Below, piece after piece: positions 1-8,142 of a stretch of 16,000 nucleotides of DNA. The position numbers and the translations under genes are program-made. The stretch lies in assembly GCF_002017875.1 (NCBI RefSeq), contig NZ_MUFV01000006.1, positions 1 to 16,000 on the forward strand, written 5' to 3'. The stretch comes from Deinococcus sp. LM3. GTDB taxonomy: Bacteria; Deinococcota; Deinococci; Deinococcales; Deinococcaceae. How positions within the stretch are numbered: position 1 is the stretch's first letter; each line of letters begins with the position of its first letter. The notes below the pieces were generated by a model, which saw only the letters and a program-made list of their open reading frames with translations, searched no databases and was not told the DNA's origin.

Positions 1-551
1 AATGTGGCCAAATGGTCAATGATCAGGCGCCGATCTTCTGGCGTGAACTGCACCCAGTCCGGGCGGTAGGGCTCGTCTCCTCCAACCCAGGGACTGAGTA
101 CATCAAAGTGGGGTTTACGCCAGGAATCCGAAGGATCCAGGCGACTGTCCATGAAAAAGAGCGCCTCTGCCAGATAAAAAGCACTCTTGAGTCCGAGTCC
201 GAATTTCCGACGGTACTCGTCTCCCCCTTTAGTGCTCAGTCCCAGGGTGACGATGGCGCGGGCGTCCTCAGGACGGAACGGTCCGTCGTTGATGGAGAAC
301 AGAGCAGGCCCCCGCAGCAGTGGATGTGTGGCGGTGGGAAATCCGTCACTGCAACCGATGACGGCGCGGGTTGCCCTGCTGTCATCGGCGTTTTGAAGCA
401 GTTCCTTGATGATGAGCAGTTCGTCCGTCTGATCATTGAATAAGTTACGTAGAAACTTGAGGACGGTTGCTGGACTCTGCTCGATGCCTGCCAAGTGAAC
501 TTCCTCCAGGGCATGGGAGGCCCGCCCTTCCTGGGCAACAGGCGACACCAC
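1..551 (-). CDS. GHKL (Hsp90/sacsin-like) ATPase, N-terminal part; runs off the left edge
   Basis: The minus strand is open from 551 to base 1 and continues outside the window, so only about 183 N-terminal residues are visible. It carries the Bergerat ATP-binding fold: an N-box (KELLQNADDS, about residues 49-58), then SINDGPF (G1-like), then LGLSTKGG and KFGLGLKSAF, the order found in sacsin-type and Hsp90-type ATPases. These domains bind ATP between the N-box and the glycine-rich lid. The start is uncertain. GTG at 551 or 548 lies just ahead of recognisable sequence but lacks a clear ribosome site; GTG at 623 is the other in-frame option after a stop near 645. The gene is divergent from the CBASS operon, so it may be a separate defence gene; large GHKL proteins occur in prokaryotic conflict loci. 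The C-terminal domains that would decide the function are not visible. Confidence 0.72.
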   Translation of the reverse strand, partial: MVSPVAQEGRASHALEEVHLAGIEQSPATVLKFLRNLFNDQTDELLIIKELLQNADDSRATRAVIGCSDGFPTATHPLLRGPALFSINDGPFRPEDARAIVTLGLSTKGGDEYRRKFGLGLKSAFYLAEALFFMDSRLDPSDSWRKPHFDVLSPWVGGDEPYRPDWVQFTPEDRRLIIDHLAT

Positions 552-937
552 AAGGTTGCGGTGACTGAAACTGCTCGGCAGTCTATCTGGCCGCCTGCCT
601 GGACGAGAGCAAATTTGCCGCACTGGGAGAGTTGTCTTCGTGAGTCAGACCCTGCGCTTCATACGCGCTGGTGAGTAGCGGAGCCCCGGAAGCGGGTGAA
701 CGGCGCCTCTTGTCCGGAAGGCTGTGAAAGACGCGTGTGCAGCCCGGCGTCTCTCCCTGAAGACTTGGAGCCATGTGATGGGACCTACGCTGGGTATGCA
801 AGATTCGCGTGCGTGAGCATGATTCAGTAGGAGCAGGCCCACTCTTATGAGACTCGTCCTCCAAGCGGTGAGGTTCTGGCGCATGGTGTGACCCACTCGT
901 GTAGAATCTGTTTAAGGCGAATTACTGAGGAGGGGTT
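552..937. other. Intergenic region between divergent GHKL gene and CBASS operon
   Basis: I see no convincing gene in this 386-base stretch: the short ORFs on either strand have no family motif and no supporting ribosome site. It must hold the divergent promoters of the two flanking genes. The only promoter-like element I can point to is TAGAAT at 902-907, about 30 bases ahead of the cyclase ATG; no good -35 hexamer lies 16-18 bases upstream of it. Confidence 0.5.
902..937 (+). promoter_or_regulatory. Possible -10 (TAGAAT) and strong ribosome-binding site for the CBASS operon
   Basis: TAGAAT at 902-907 resembles a sigma-70 -10 box. AGGAGG at 928-933, inside GAGGAGGGG, is an excellent Shine-Dalgarno sequence four bases before ATG 938. 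It decides the cyclase start in favour of ATG 938 over an in-frame GTG at 888. The ATG 938 frame closes after about 12 codons unless one extra base near 955 is removed. The Shine-Dalgarno reading is solid; the -10 is weak because no -35 partner is evident. Confidence 0.45.
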
Positions 938-1937
938 ATGCTTCCGAACGCGCGCTTTCAAGGAACTTCTAGCTGACATCGAACCCAGTGCCACCACGAC
1001 TGCTCAAGCATCACTGGCTCATCAAAGTGTTCGCGACCATTTGTGTAGTCACAGTGAATTCAAAGAGCGCTGGGAAGGCAGTTTCCTAGCTGGAAGCTAC
1101 ACGCGGGACACCGCTATCAGGCCCAAAAGAACAGCCGATGGGCACGAGCGACCTGACGTGGACATCATCATCGAAACGAATTTCAGTACGACGGATGACC
1201 CCACCGATGTCCTCTGGGAAGTCAATGACGCTTTGGAAGACCAATTCACGTTGAACGGGTCAACAAACGCTCTGTCCGCGTGATCACGGCAAACGCTGAA
1301 TTGATGTCGTGCCTGTCGTGGCCTCCGGCACCGGCTACATGCTCCCGACCGGGACCTCGGGTATTGGAAGTCGACCAATCCACCCGCACACACCACCTGG
1401 AGCGCAAACCAGAACGCCCGTTTCGGTGGCGCTTCAAACCGCTCGTCAAACTCCTGAAGTGGTGGCGCCGTGAGAACAAAAACCGGGAAGCGGCCCAAAG
1501 GCTTCGTGCTTGAAGTTCTGGTCTCGCTGCACGCCCCCACCGACGAGACCCACTACGGTGAGGCCTTCGCCCAACTGCTGGAAAACATCCACGCCGCGTA
1601 CGCTGACCTGGCAGCGCTCGATCTGAAACCAACCCTTGCTGACCCCGCGATGCCGGGCAACGATATCCTCTCCAAAGTCTCCATCACGGATTGGAAAAAT
1701 TTTCTTGATCGCGTACGTGTGCATGCCGGGTACGCCCGGAAGGCACAGAGTCTGAACGCAGATGAGATGGACGAGGCCACCCGCCTCTGGCGGATCCTGT
1801 TTGGGAACCGACTCAAAGCCACAGAGAGCGCAGTCAAAGCCTCCCACCTGGGCTCGACGGCGACAGCCACCGCCAGCGCTGGGTACACCTTCCCGGATGT
1901 GAACGCGACCCCGACGAAGCCCCGCGGGTTTGCGTGA
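938..1937 (+). pseudogene. CBASS CD-NTase (cGAS/DncV-like cyclic oligonucleotide synthase), multiply frameshifted
   Basis: This is the signal-producing enzyme of a CBASS system; the family polymerises NTPs into cyclic di- or trinucleotides on phage infection. After the start MLPNARF the body reads KELLADIEPSATTTAQASLA, then the nucleotidyltransferase motif GSYTRDTAIRP and RPDVDIII (about residues 52-78), giving G-S and D-x-D. The third catalytic Asp appears as DVVPVVASGTGYMLP only after changing frame near 1302. Later blocks are YWKSTNPPAHTTW, FKPLVKLLKWWRREN and KGFVLEVLVSLHAP. About six single-base indels are needed to read it whole: near 955, 1245, 1302, 1361, 1432 and 1475-1495. The repaired protein is about 333 residues, normal for the family, and ends KPRGFA. 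Its stop overlaps the cap2 start (GTGA). I cannot tell decay from sequencing error. It resembles the clade associated with Cap4 effectors, but I do not assign a clade or product. Confidence 0.85.
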
Positions 1938-3626
1938 CGCTCTGGTGGCTCAACCAGTGGACACGACTCGGTCAGGAACGAGCGGCCGTTGAGGCCCTCG
2001 CCGCAGCAGAACCCTGGTTCACGCTCACCCGCTGGACCGTCCACAAATTTCGCCTCGCGGCCGAAGGAATCATCACAGCGCACGGCGCCGACTACCTCGT
2101 GCGACTGGTCTACCCGGATTCCTTTCCCGACGTTCCCGCCTGGGTTGAACCTCAGGAGGACACCGCACAGTGGAGCCACCACCAGTACGGCGCCGGCGGC
2201 GCCCTCTGCCTGGAATTACGGCCCGACAACTGGCGAGCGGACGCCACCGGTGCAGAGGTGCTCCAGAGCGCGTTCAATCTGCTCTATAAGGAAAACCCCC
2301 AGGGTCACGGCGAGTCTGGCGTGGTCCCCTCGGCGCACAGCGTGGGTAGCGTGCAGGCCTACGCCTGGCGCAAACCACCCGCCCTGATCGGTTGTCCTGC
2401 CTGCAACGCCTGTTCGAAGGCCAAGCCACTGAACTCCAAGCCCTGTACTGGCAGGCCCAACCAGGTCTCTGGCCATCCTACTAACGGACCGGCATGACCG
2501 TGAATCGGGCAATGCACCAACTACCGATGATCTCGGCAGTTACCGCACCACCCTTCCCGTGCTGATCTCTCAGAGCGAGGCCCCTCACCCCCAGCCGGGC
2601 AACCGTGTGGAACTGCTGGCTGGATTCGGCCTGGAGGAGAGCAGCACCCCCCCGTATGTCGTGATCGTGGCCCTTGCACCCGACCGGTCGGCCCTGACCG
2701 TCTACGTCTGCCTGACACCGGACACCGTGCAGATCCGGTCTCTGGTTCTCCTGCCTGAAGAAGCAGGCCACCGGTCTGGGCGGGCGGCAACTGCTGCTGA
2801 ACAGAAAGTGGCCATCATCGGTCTCGGTTCAGTCGGCTCCAGCGTGGCGGAGTTGCTCCTCCGGTCCGGCATTCACCGCCTCGTGCTGATTGACGGTGAC
2901 GTCATGTTGCCTGGAAACCTGGAACGGCACACCCTGGACTGGCGAGACGTCGGCGCGCACAAGGCGGAGGCCGTCAAACGCCGATTGCTGCACATCGCGC
3001 CTCGTGCTGACATCGAGATCATCACGTCCAATCTGAACTGGCAGCAGTCAGCCCGCGTGTATGCCGGTGACATTGACGAGATAGCTGCCTGTACCGTGAT
3101 CGTCAATGCGACTGGCGACGTGCCGACGGGGCTGCTACTGGGCGCTCTGGCCGAACAGCACCGGAAGGCGTTTGTGTCGGTCGAGGTGTTTGAAGGTGGA
3201 CTCGGGTGCCTGACCGCCCGGTTCATTCCAGGCCGCGATCCGACATACATGCAGGGAAGAATGGCCTACGAAACGTACTGTGAGGAACGAAGTGTCACGC
3301 CCCCCAGTAGTGGCGTCCGCACTTACGAGGCCCTGACCTTTGACGGCGCGCCCATCCAGGCAGATGCCGCCGCAGTCACTGCGGCGGCTGCACAGACAGC
3401 CAGAATTGCTCTGGATATTCTTGACGACCGCGTCGAGGCGACTACGTCACCCTGGATGCTCACCGGATACCGTTCGGGCTGGCTGTTTTCCCGTCAGGGC
3501 GACAGCATCGCGCTCGATGTGCCACTCCCCACGCAGCCCACACCACCAGCACGCGACCTGAAACTCGCTGAGTGGGCGACCGGACTTGCACAGGAGGCCA
3601 TTGATGCGGCTCGCTCTCAGCCGTGA
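1934..3626 (+). pseudogene. cap2: Cap2 E2-E1 ubiquitin-ligase-like CBASS protein, two frameshifts
   Basis: Cap2 fuses an E2-like and an E1-like domain. It conjugates the C-terminus of the CD-NTase to cellular targets, which primes signal synthesis. The start is GTG 1934, overlapping the cyclase stop. The E2 domain runs over about residues 25-115, with VRLVYPDSFPDVPAW and the catalytic Cys92 in GGALCLELRPDNW. The E1/ThiF adenylation domain shows VAIIGLGSVGSSVAELLL (nucleotide-binding glycines), VLIDGDVMLPGNLERHTLDW (the Asp and Arg expected near ATP) and a Cys in AYETYCEERSV that may be the thioester site. The coding sequence changes frame near 2391 and near 2476, each equivalent to one lost base. 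The linker then reads LLTDRHDRESGNAPTTDD, and the frame is open from there to 3626. The repaired length is about 564 residues, near the usual ~600. All catalytic residues are retained. Confidence 0.87.
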
Positions 3627-4068
3627 CCAACGGGAAATCCTCCAGGCTGCCTTACAGCGAGCTGGACGGCGAGAGATCGGGGGGCAGCTGTATGGTGAGC
3701 AGTTGGCGCCTTCCCACTTTCTGGTCACCCACCTGACCGTGCAGCATGCCCCTGGGACGATCTCACGCTTTATCGTCGACCTGACACAGGCGACAAAGGA
3801 CGCGTTCACCTTCTTTCAACGCACCCAGAGGAAGTACGCGCAGTTCAATTACATCGGGGAGTGGCACAGCCATCCCAGCTACGCTGTTCTTCCCAGCAGC
3901 ACGGACCGGTCAACCATGCGGACCTTGGTGACTGACTCAACATTCAAGGGGTACTTCGCGGTATTGCTCATTGCCGCCTGGATGGTGAGATGCTCACCGC
4001 CGGCGCCTGGCTGTTTGATCCCGCTGGACGGGAAATGTCCGTTCCATTGGAGTGGCCTGAATGAGTGA
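3604..4068 (+). CDS. cap3: Cap3 JAB/JAMM deconjugating isopeptidase, C-terminus frameshifted
   Basis: Cap3 is the zinc isopeptidase that removes the Cap2-made linkage between the CD-NTase and its targets. The ATG at 3604 lies inside the end of cap2 (22-base overlap). The JAMM signature is complete: Glu25 in REIGGQLYGE, then EWHSHPSYAVLPSSTD with His88, His90, Ser98 and Asp101 at the exact H-x-H-x7-S-x2-D spacing. As sequenced, the frame runs to 4068 but the last ~30 residues look foreign. One base lost near 3976 would restore LDGEMLTAGAWLFDPAGREM, ending at a TGA (4062-4064) that overlaps the next ATG (ATGA). The intended protein is about 153 residues, typical for Cap3. The catalytic core lies upstream of the shift. 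Confidence 0.87.
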   Translation: MRLALSRDQREILQAALQRAGRREIGGQLYGEQLAPSHFLVTHLTVQHAPGTISRFIVDLTQATKDAFTFFQRTQRKYAQFNYIGEWHSHPSYAVLPSSTDRSTMRTLVTDSTFKGYFAVLLIAAWMVRCSPPAPGCLIPLDGKCPFHWSGLNE

Positions 4069-5480
4069 CGAGACGAAACCCACCCTGACCGATGCAAAAG
4101 GGTCTGGCGGGATGGTGGCACAAAGCGGCTTTGATTATCAACTCTGGGAAACCCTGTCTCGGTTGCCCGGCTGGCTTCTTCAGCCTGCGTTCGAGGCATT
4201 CATCCTGGAAGGCCTCGAAGATTTCGAGGCGCGCTTCTTTACGCCGTATGCCTCTCACGGTCACGTCGTTGACCGGTTTCAGGCGAAAGAGGGCAAGCTG
4301 AGCAAAAAAGCTCTTCAAGAGGTCCTGGGGAATTTCTTAATATACGAGCAGGCGTTTCCAGGAACGGCACGCGTGCAGACGCTGGTCACGCCAAGCCTGC
4401 TGGATCGACTGCAGTGGATCGCCAGGGACCAGACGCGGATTCAGCGGGCGCGACCGTTCTACACACCGTTTGCCACTGTGACCGCCGCCAGTGACCTCAA
4501 GTTTCGAAACGATCTGATGGCTGAGTTTGGGCCGCCGCTCGGCAGTTTCGTCGCGGAGAACGTGGATTTCACCCTTCGCAGTACACCGACGTCCAGTCCG
4601 CTCGACTGGCATTCGCACAGGCGTTAGAAGCGGCGTTCCCGGCGCTGGATCTCACACAGAAGCAAGTGAGGGCAGCGTTCGATGATCTGGTGACACTCGC
4701 CAACGAGCGTCGAGGGGCAGAGATAACTCGAGCCCAAATTCTTCGGGTCCTGCGGGGCGCCCTCGGCGATCTGATTCTGGACGAGGAGCCACTTCAGGTG
4801 CACATTCGCTCGGACCGGGATCTCCCACAGCCACAGGCGATTGAGATTGACGCCTCAGCCTTCGCTGGGGGCGAGGCTGGTTTCCCTGCACCTGAAGAGT
4901 GGGTCGCCTTGACGACGCCCATGCGCATGGTCGCTCAGTGGGCTTATCAGCGGGGTCATCGTCGCATTCGGTTGACAGGTTCTTACCGGCTGTCGACGGC
5001 ATTTGCTGTTGGAACGGCTTTTCCGTCCGCGCAAGGCTTTGACCTTGACTTCTCCGTCCGAGGCCACGGGTGGCGCACGGATGATTATGCCCAGCAGGAC
5101 GGGGGGGCGCTGGGGTGGCAGTCGCGGCCTGCGACCGGCCTGGTGAATGGCCGACTGGTGGTTGCGGTGGGGGTATTGAGAAACCCTGTTCAGGCCGTGG
5201 TCACGACCTTGGGCTTCCGGATGCAGGGGGTGTGCTGCACGTGCAGTTGGACCGGGCCATCGTGGATGCGCAGGAGGTGCAAGCGTCTGTGAATTACATC
5301 AAGACGAAAGTGGGCGAGGCCGTGAGTGCCTTTCAACCGGATGCCCTTGACGTCTTCTTGGTCGGACCGGCCGCATTGGCCCTGGCGCTTGGTCACCGTT
5401 GGAATGCTCTCCCCTCCACGCAATGGTATGAATTTCAGGCTGGACCGGGCATGTATCAACGCACGTGTCGGGTGAACTGA
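4061..5480 (+). pseudogene. cap4: Cap4-like CBASS effector: DUF4297-type nuclease plus SAVED sensor, two frameshifts
   Basis: This is the likely effector of the CBASS operon. The SAVED domain binds the cyclic oligonucleotide, and the N-terminal PD-(D/E)xK-type nuclease then degrades double-stranded DNA. The nuclease part begins GSGGMVAQSGFDYQLWE and has E50, E53-D54 (LEGLEDFEARF) and Q74-A-K76 (DRFQAKEG), the E...ED...QxK layout of DUF4297/Cap4 nucleases. The C-terminal part shows RRIRLTGSYRLSTAFAVG, FDLDFSVRGHGWRTDDY, then VNYIKTKVGEAVSAFQPDA and VFLVGPAALALALGHRWN, matching the SAVED pattern. The frame changes near 4582 (restoring RQYTDVQSARLAFAQALEAA) and between about 5195 and 5215, each equivalent to one lost base. 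The repaired length is about 473 residues, as expected. The start ATG overlaps the repaired cap3 stop, so it belongs to the same operon. Which oligonucleotide it senses cannot be read from sequence. Confidence 0.82.
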
Positions 5481-5530
5481 ATGCCGTCACGCGGTGCCTC
5501 TGTGATTTGGCGGAGTGTCGGGATCACAAG

Positions 5531-5670
5531 TAGTTAGCTGGAACTAGACTTTGTTGGCGAATTCGAAACCTGCTGTTTGGCGGGGCGGATCATCGCGGCT
5601 CGGTAACGAGCAATGCGGAGTCTGGGAGCCCCACCTGAATTTGCCAACAAAGTCGAATTCCAGCTAACTA
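5531..5670. repeat. 140-bp palindromic element with 34-bp imperfect inverted repeats (MITE-like)
   Basis: The left arm (5531-5564, beginning TAGTTAGCTGGAA) and right arm (5637-5670, ending TTCCAGCTAACTA) are inverted repeats identical at 31 of 34 positions. The 72-base centre has no ORF and holds a smaller GCTCG-gtaa-CGAGC hairpin at 5598-5611. If the outermost TA on each side is a target duplication, the ends read GTTAGC...GCTAAC, as in TA-targeting (IS630/mariner-like) non-autonomous elements; that family assignment is a guess. The element fills most of the gap between the convergent cap4 and nuclease/PIN genes, and its right end is six bases from the latter's stop. It could therefore act as a bidirectional terminator. 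Confidence 0.75.
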
Positions 5671-5675
5671 TCCGC

Positions 5676-8140
5676 TCAGAGACCCAACAGGGCACGTACC
5701 TCGTTCTGCACCCCTTGCGGCCAAGACGTGAAGGTGTCCGACAACCACGCTCGCCGGGCACCCGGCTGGATGCCTCTGAGCTTACGCATCACCATTAGGG
5801 CTGTGGCCTGAGCCACCGTCTTCTGCTCTTTGAGATCGACGTAATAGGTCTTGGCCCACCAAGTTAGGAAGGCTGTTCTAGCATCTCCTGCTTCAATCTC
5901 ACTTGATAAATTCAGCATTTCGGCTGCATCGAATGCTTTGGCGTAGGTGGCTTCAGAATTAACTTGACCACACAATAGATTGGCAATGCTCAGGGCGCCA
6001 TGGTAAGCCAACCACGTCGCCCTCAGTGATGAAGTAGGAGTCATATTCATCCAGATGCCCTGCATTGCTTTTCGATTGGCTTCAATAATCTGATTTATGT
6101 AAGCGCCTTCATCCTTTCGGAGTGTAGGCGCGAATATGCGAATAGCCTCAAGATGTAGTGCCCAGGCCCGCAATTCCGGAGTTGGGTGCGCATTGAATGA
6201 CGCCAAGAGGGAGCTAAGTTCAGTTGCTGACGTTGGCGTCAGTCCCATACCCATCTCCCGCTGCTGGCGCGTCAGGCGCTGGGATTGCACCTCTGTGAGC
6301 TGGCCTCGGAACTGCAGGACTGCCTGAACATCTGTCAGGCTCCAGAGCCATGCTTCGCCCATTCGCAAGCCCGCGTTCACGGATCGGTCTTCGATCCAGA
6401 CAGCATCTTTAGATTCGAAGCGGGTAGCGTGGATCATCTCGATGTCTGCTGCCGCCAGTTCACGCGGATCAGTCGGACTCCACAGGCCAGGATGAGGAAG
6501 AAGAATGACCTGCCGCGCCCGTAATTTACTGCGCAGGGTTCGTCGCCACTCCCTAAGGTCCTCCCTTGTCTGCCGGTCCTGTCTGCATTTTGCCCATTGA
6601 CCCTTCACGAGTTGGGCAGCTTGATTTGAAACCACCAGCCTGAATACCTCTACTGCAGCAGACAGCACACCAGCTCTGGCCAATGCCAGCAAGGCTTCGG
6701 TGGTCAGGAAAAGGGTCTCCCCTGCATTAGGAACGGTTGGGGTAGAAAAGGGGTGCCAGAGCATGCTTTCCGCCCGGTTGAGCTCCTCAGCGTCTAGGAG
6801 GCCCTGCTCCGTAAGAACGGCAAGTAACTTCTGCGGCAGGATACTTTCCAATCTTTCCCCAGCTGCGAAGGTGTCTCCGAGTTGGTGGAGGCGCACAGGA
6901 AGATCATCCACCACCTTCCCCGATGTGTTGGCCAGATACGGTCTGGCCACGGCCCAGTCACCCAATGGGTCTAGCGCTGAATCACGAGGGGCGTTTTCGG
7001 GCAGGACCTGAAGCCGCCCCTCGGTAATGTGGTCTTGGATGAGCTGCCAGATCTCCTCATCAGCCTGCGGACGGCAGGCATGCAGGCTCTCTGTCAGAGC
7101 CAGCATTACAAAGGGCGTGACGCGCAGAGGGCCAAAGGTACTGATGACACGGTCCAGAAGGCCCAGACGGGCTGCAACGATGAAGCCACTCAGATCCACC
7201 GTAAGTCGTAAGACTTCAGGAACAGCACCCGGTAAGGGGCGGCCACCGTGGCGGCCCAGGAGGCCCAGGCGAGTTCCTCCACTTCTCAGGGTCTGAGTGA
7301 TCAACTTGGCGATTGGCTGCCCTGCAAATGCGATTGCCAGGGGCAGTGTGCCGGATTCATATGCCTGTTGGCCCTGGTCAGTCCGGCGTTGCTGCTGTGC
7401 GAACAGCGATTTCAGGTGGACTTCCAGGAAGCCTGGGCCGTCGACCCCGGGCGGTCTCTCTTCTATTGGTGATTCCGTGCCCATGACAATGCCAGTGCGC
7501 TCCGGACCAGCCAGCCACGCCACGTTCAAGAGCCGGGCACCCTCATTCTCCAGGCCAATGAGGTGAGCCGTTCGAATGGCCCAGCCTAATAGTTCGTCGG
7601 GATACCCGAAGTGTTGCCCTTATACCAGAGTTGCTGGGCCAAGTCTGGATCATCATCCAGAATCTGATCCATTAGAGCGAGCACCAAACCTGGTGCTGGA
7701 TTGGCGGCTCTCAGTGCCTCCACTGCCGCCGTCTGCAAGCGAGCGTCATCACCCAGCCCGATAAGCAGACGAAGGTACAGTGTCGCCTGATGGTTTTCCT
7801 GCTGCCCACGGGCCAGGGTTTCTGCCAGGGCTGCCGCTGCCGGCAGGTCCTCGGTTCGCGCATAAGCTTCCGCCAGCAACTCCTGAAGCTGCCTGGGCAG
7901 AACGCCATCCGGGTACTGTGCTGTCGCCTCAGGCATGGTCAGCAGAAGGCGACAGGTGGTGAAGTCTCCCGCATTGAACGCGACCACACTGGCCATATGC
8001 AGGGCGCCACCAGTTTGTACCTGGTGGGCAAACCATAGCGAGTGCGGGGCAGCGTCAGACCACTCATCGGCAATGGCCAGTGTCATCCATGCATGAACTG
8101 CTGCCAAAGGACTCCGAACGACCTTCGGCAGGTTTAGCAC
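5676..8140 (-). pseudogene. Helical-repeat protein with probable PIN domain; frameshifted near 7600, perhaps the C-terminal part of the preceding gene
   Basis: Two reading frames join into one protein of about 820 residues if one lost base is restored near 7600: ...LAQQLWYKGN in the first, then PDELLGWAIRTAHLIGLENE in the second. The first part is TPR-like helical sequence (LLLTMPEATAQYPDG, LLAEAYARTEDLPAAAALAE). The second contains LTVDLSGFIVAARLGLLDRV near 7200, with Asp in a hydrophobic strand, then LALTESLH, VVDDLPV and VWIEDRSVN. That pattern resembles the acidic residues of a PIN ribonuclease fold, though I have only moderate confidence in it. GTG 8140 directly follows the stop of the upstream gene (8143-8145). 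Equally, one lost base near 8150 would fuse the two into a single ~1,470-residue protein. I do not recognise a named family. The genomic setting suggests antiviral defence. Confidence 0.55.
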
Positions 8141-8142
8141 GG

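Noticed and set aside
236..553. 105-residue minus-strand ORF with an ATG near 511 as the real gene
   Set aside because: It is out of frame with the clear GHKL N-box and lid motifs, which lie in another minus-strand frame.
888..1283. GTG 888 as start of the cyclase
   Set aside because: It adds residues (THSCRICLRRITEE...) foreign to the family and ignores the strong AGGAGG-ATG at 938, whose frame gives a family-like N-terminus after one indel.
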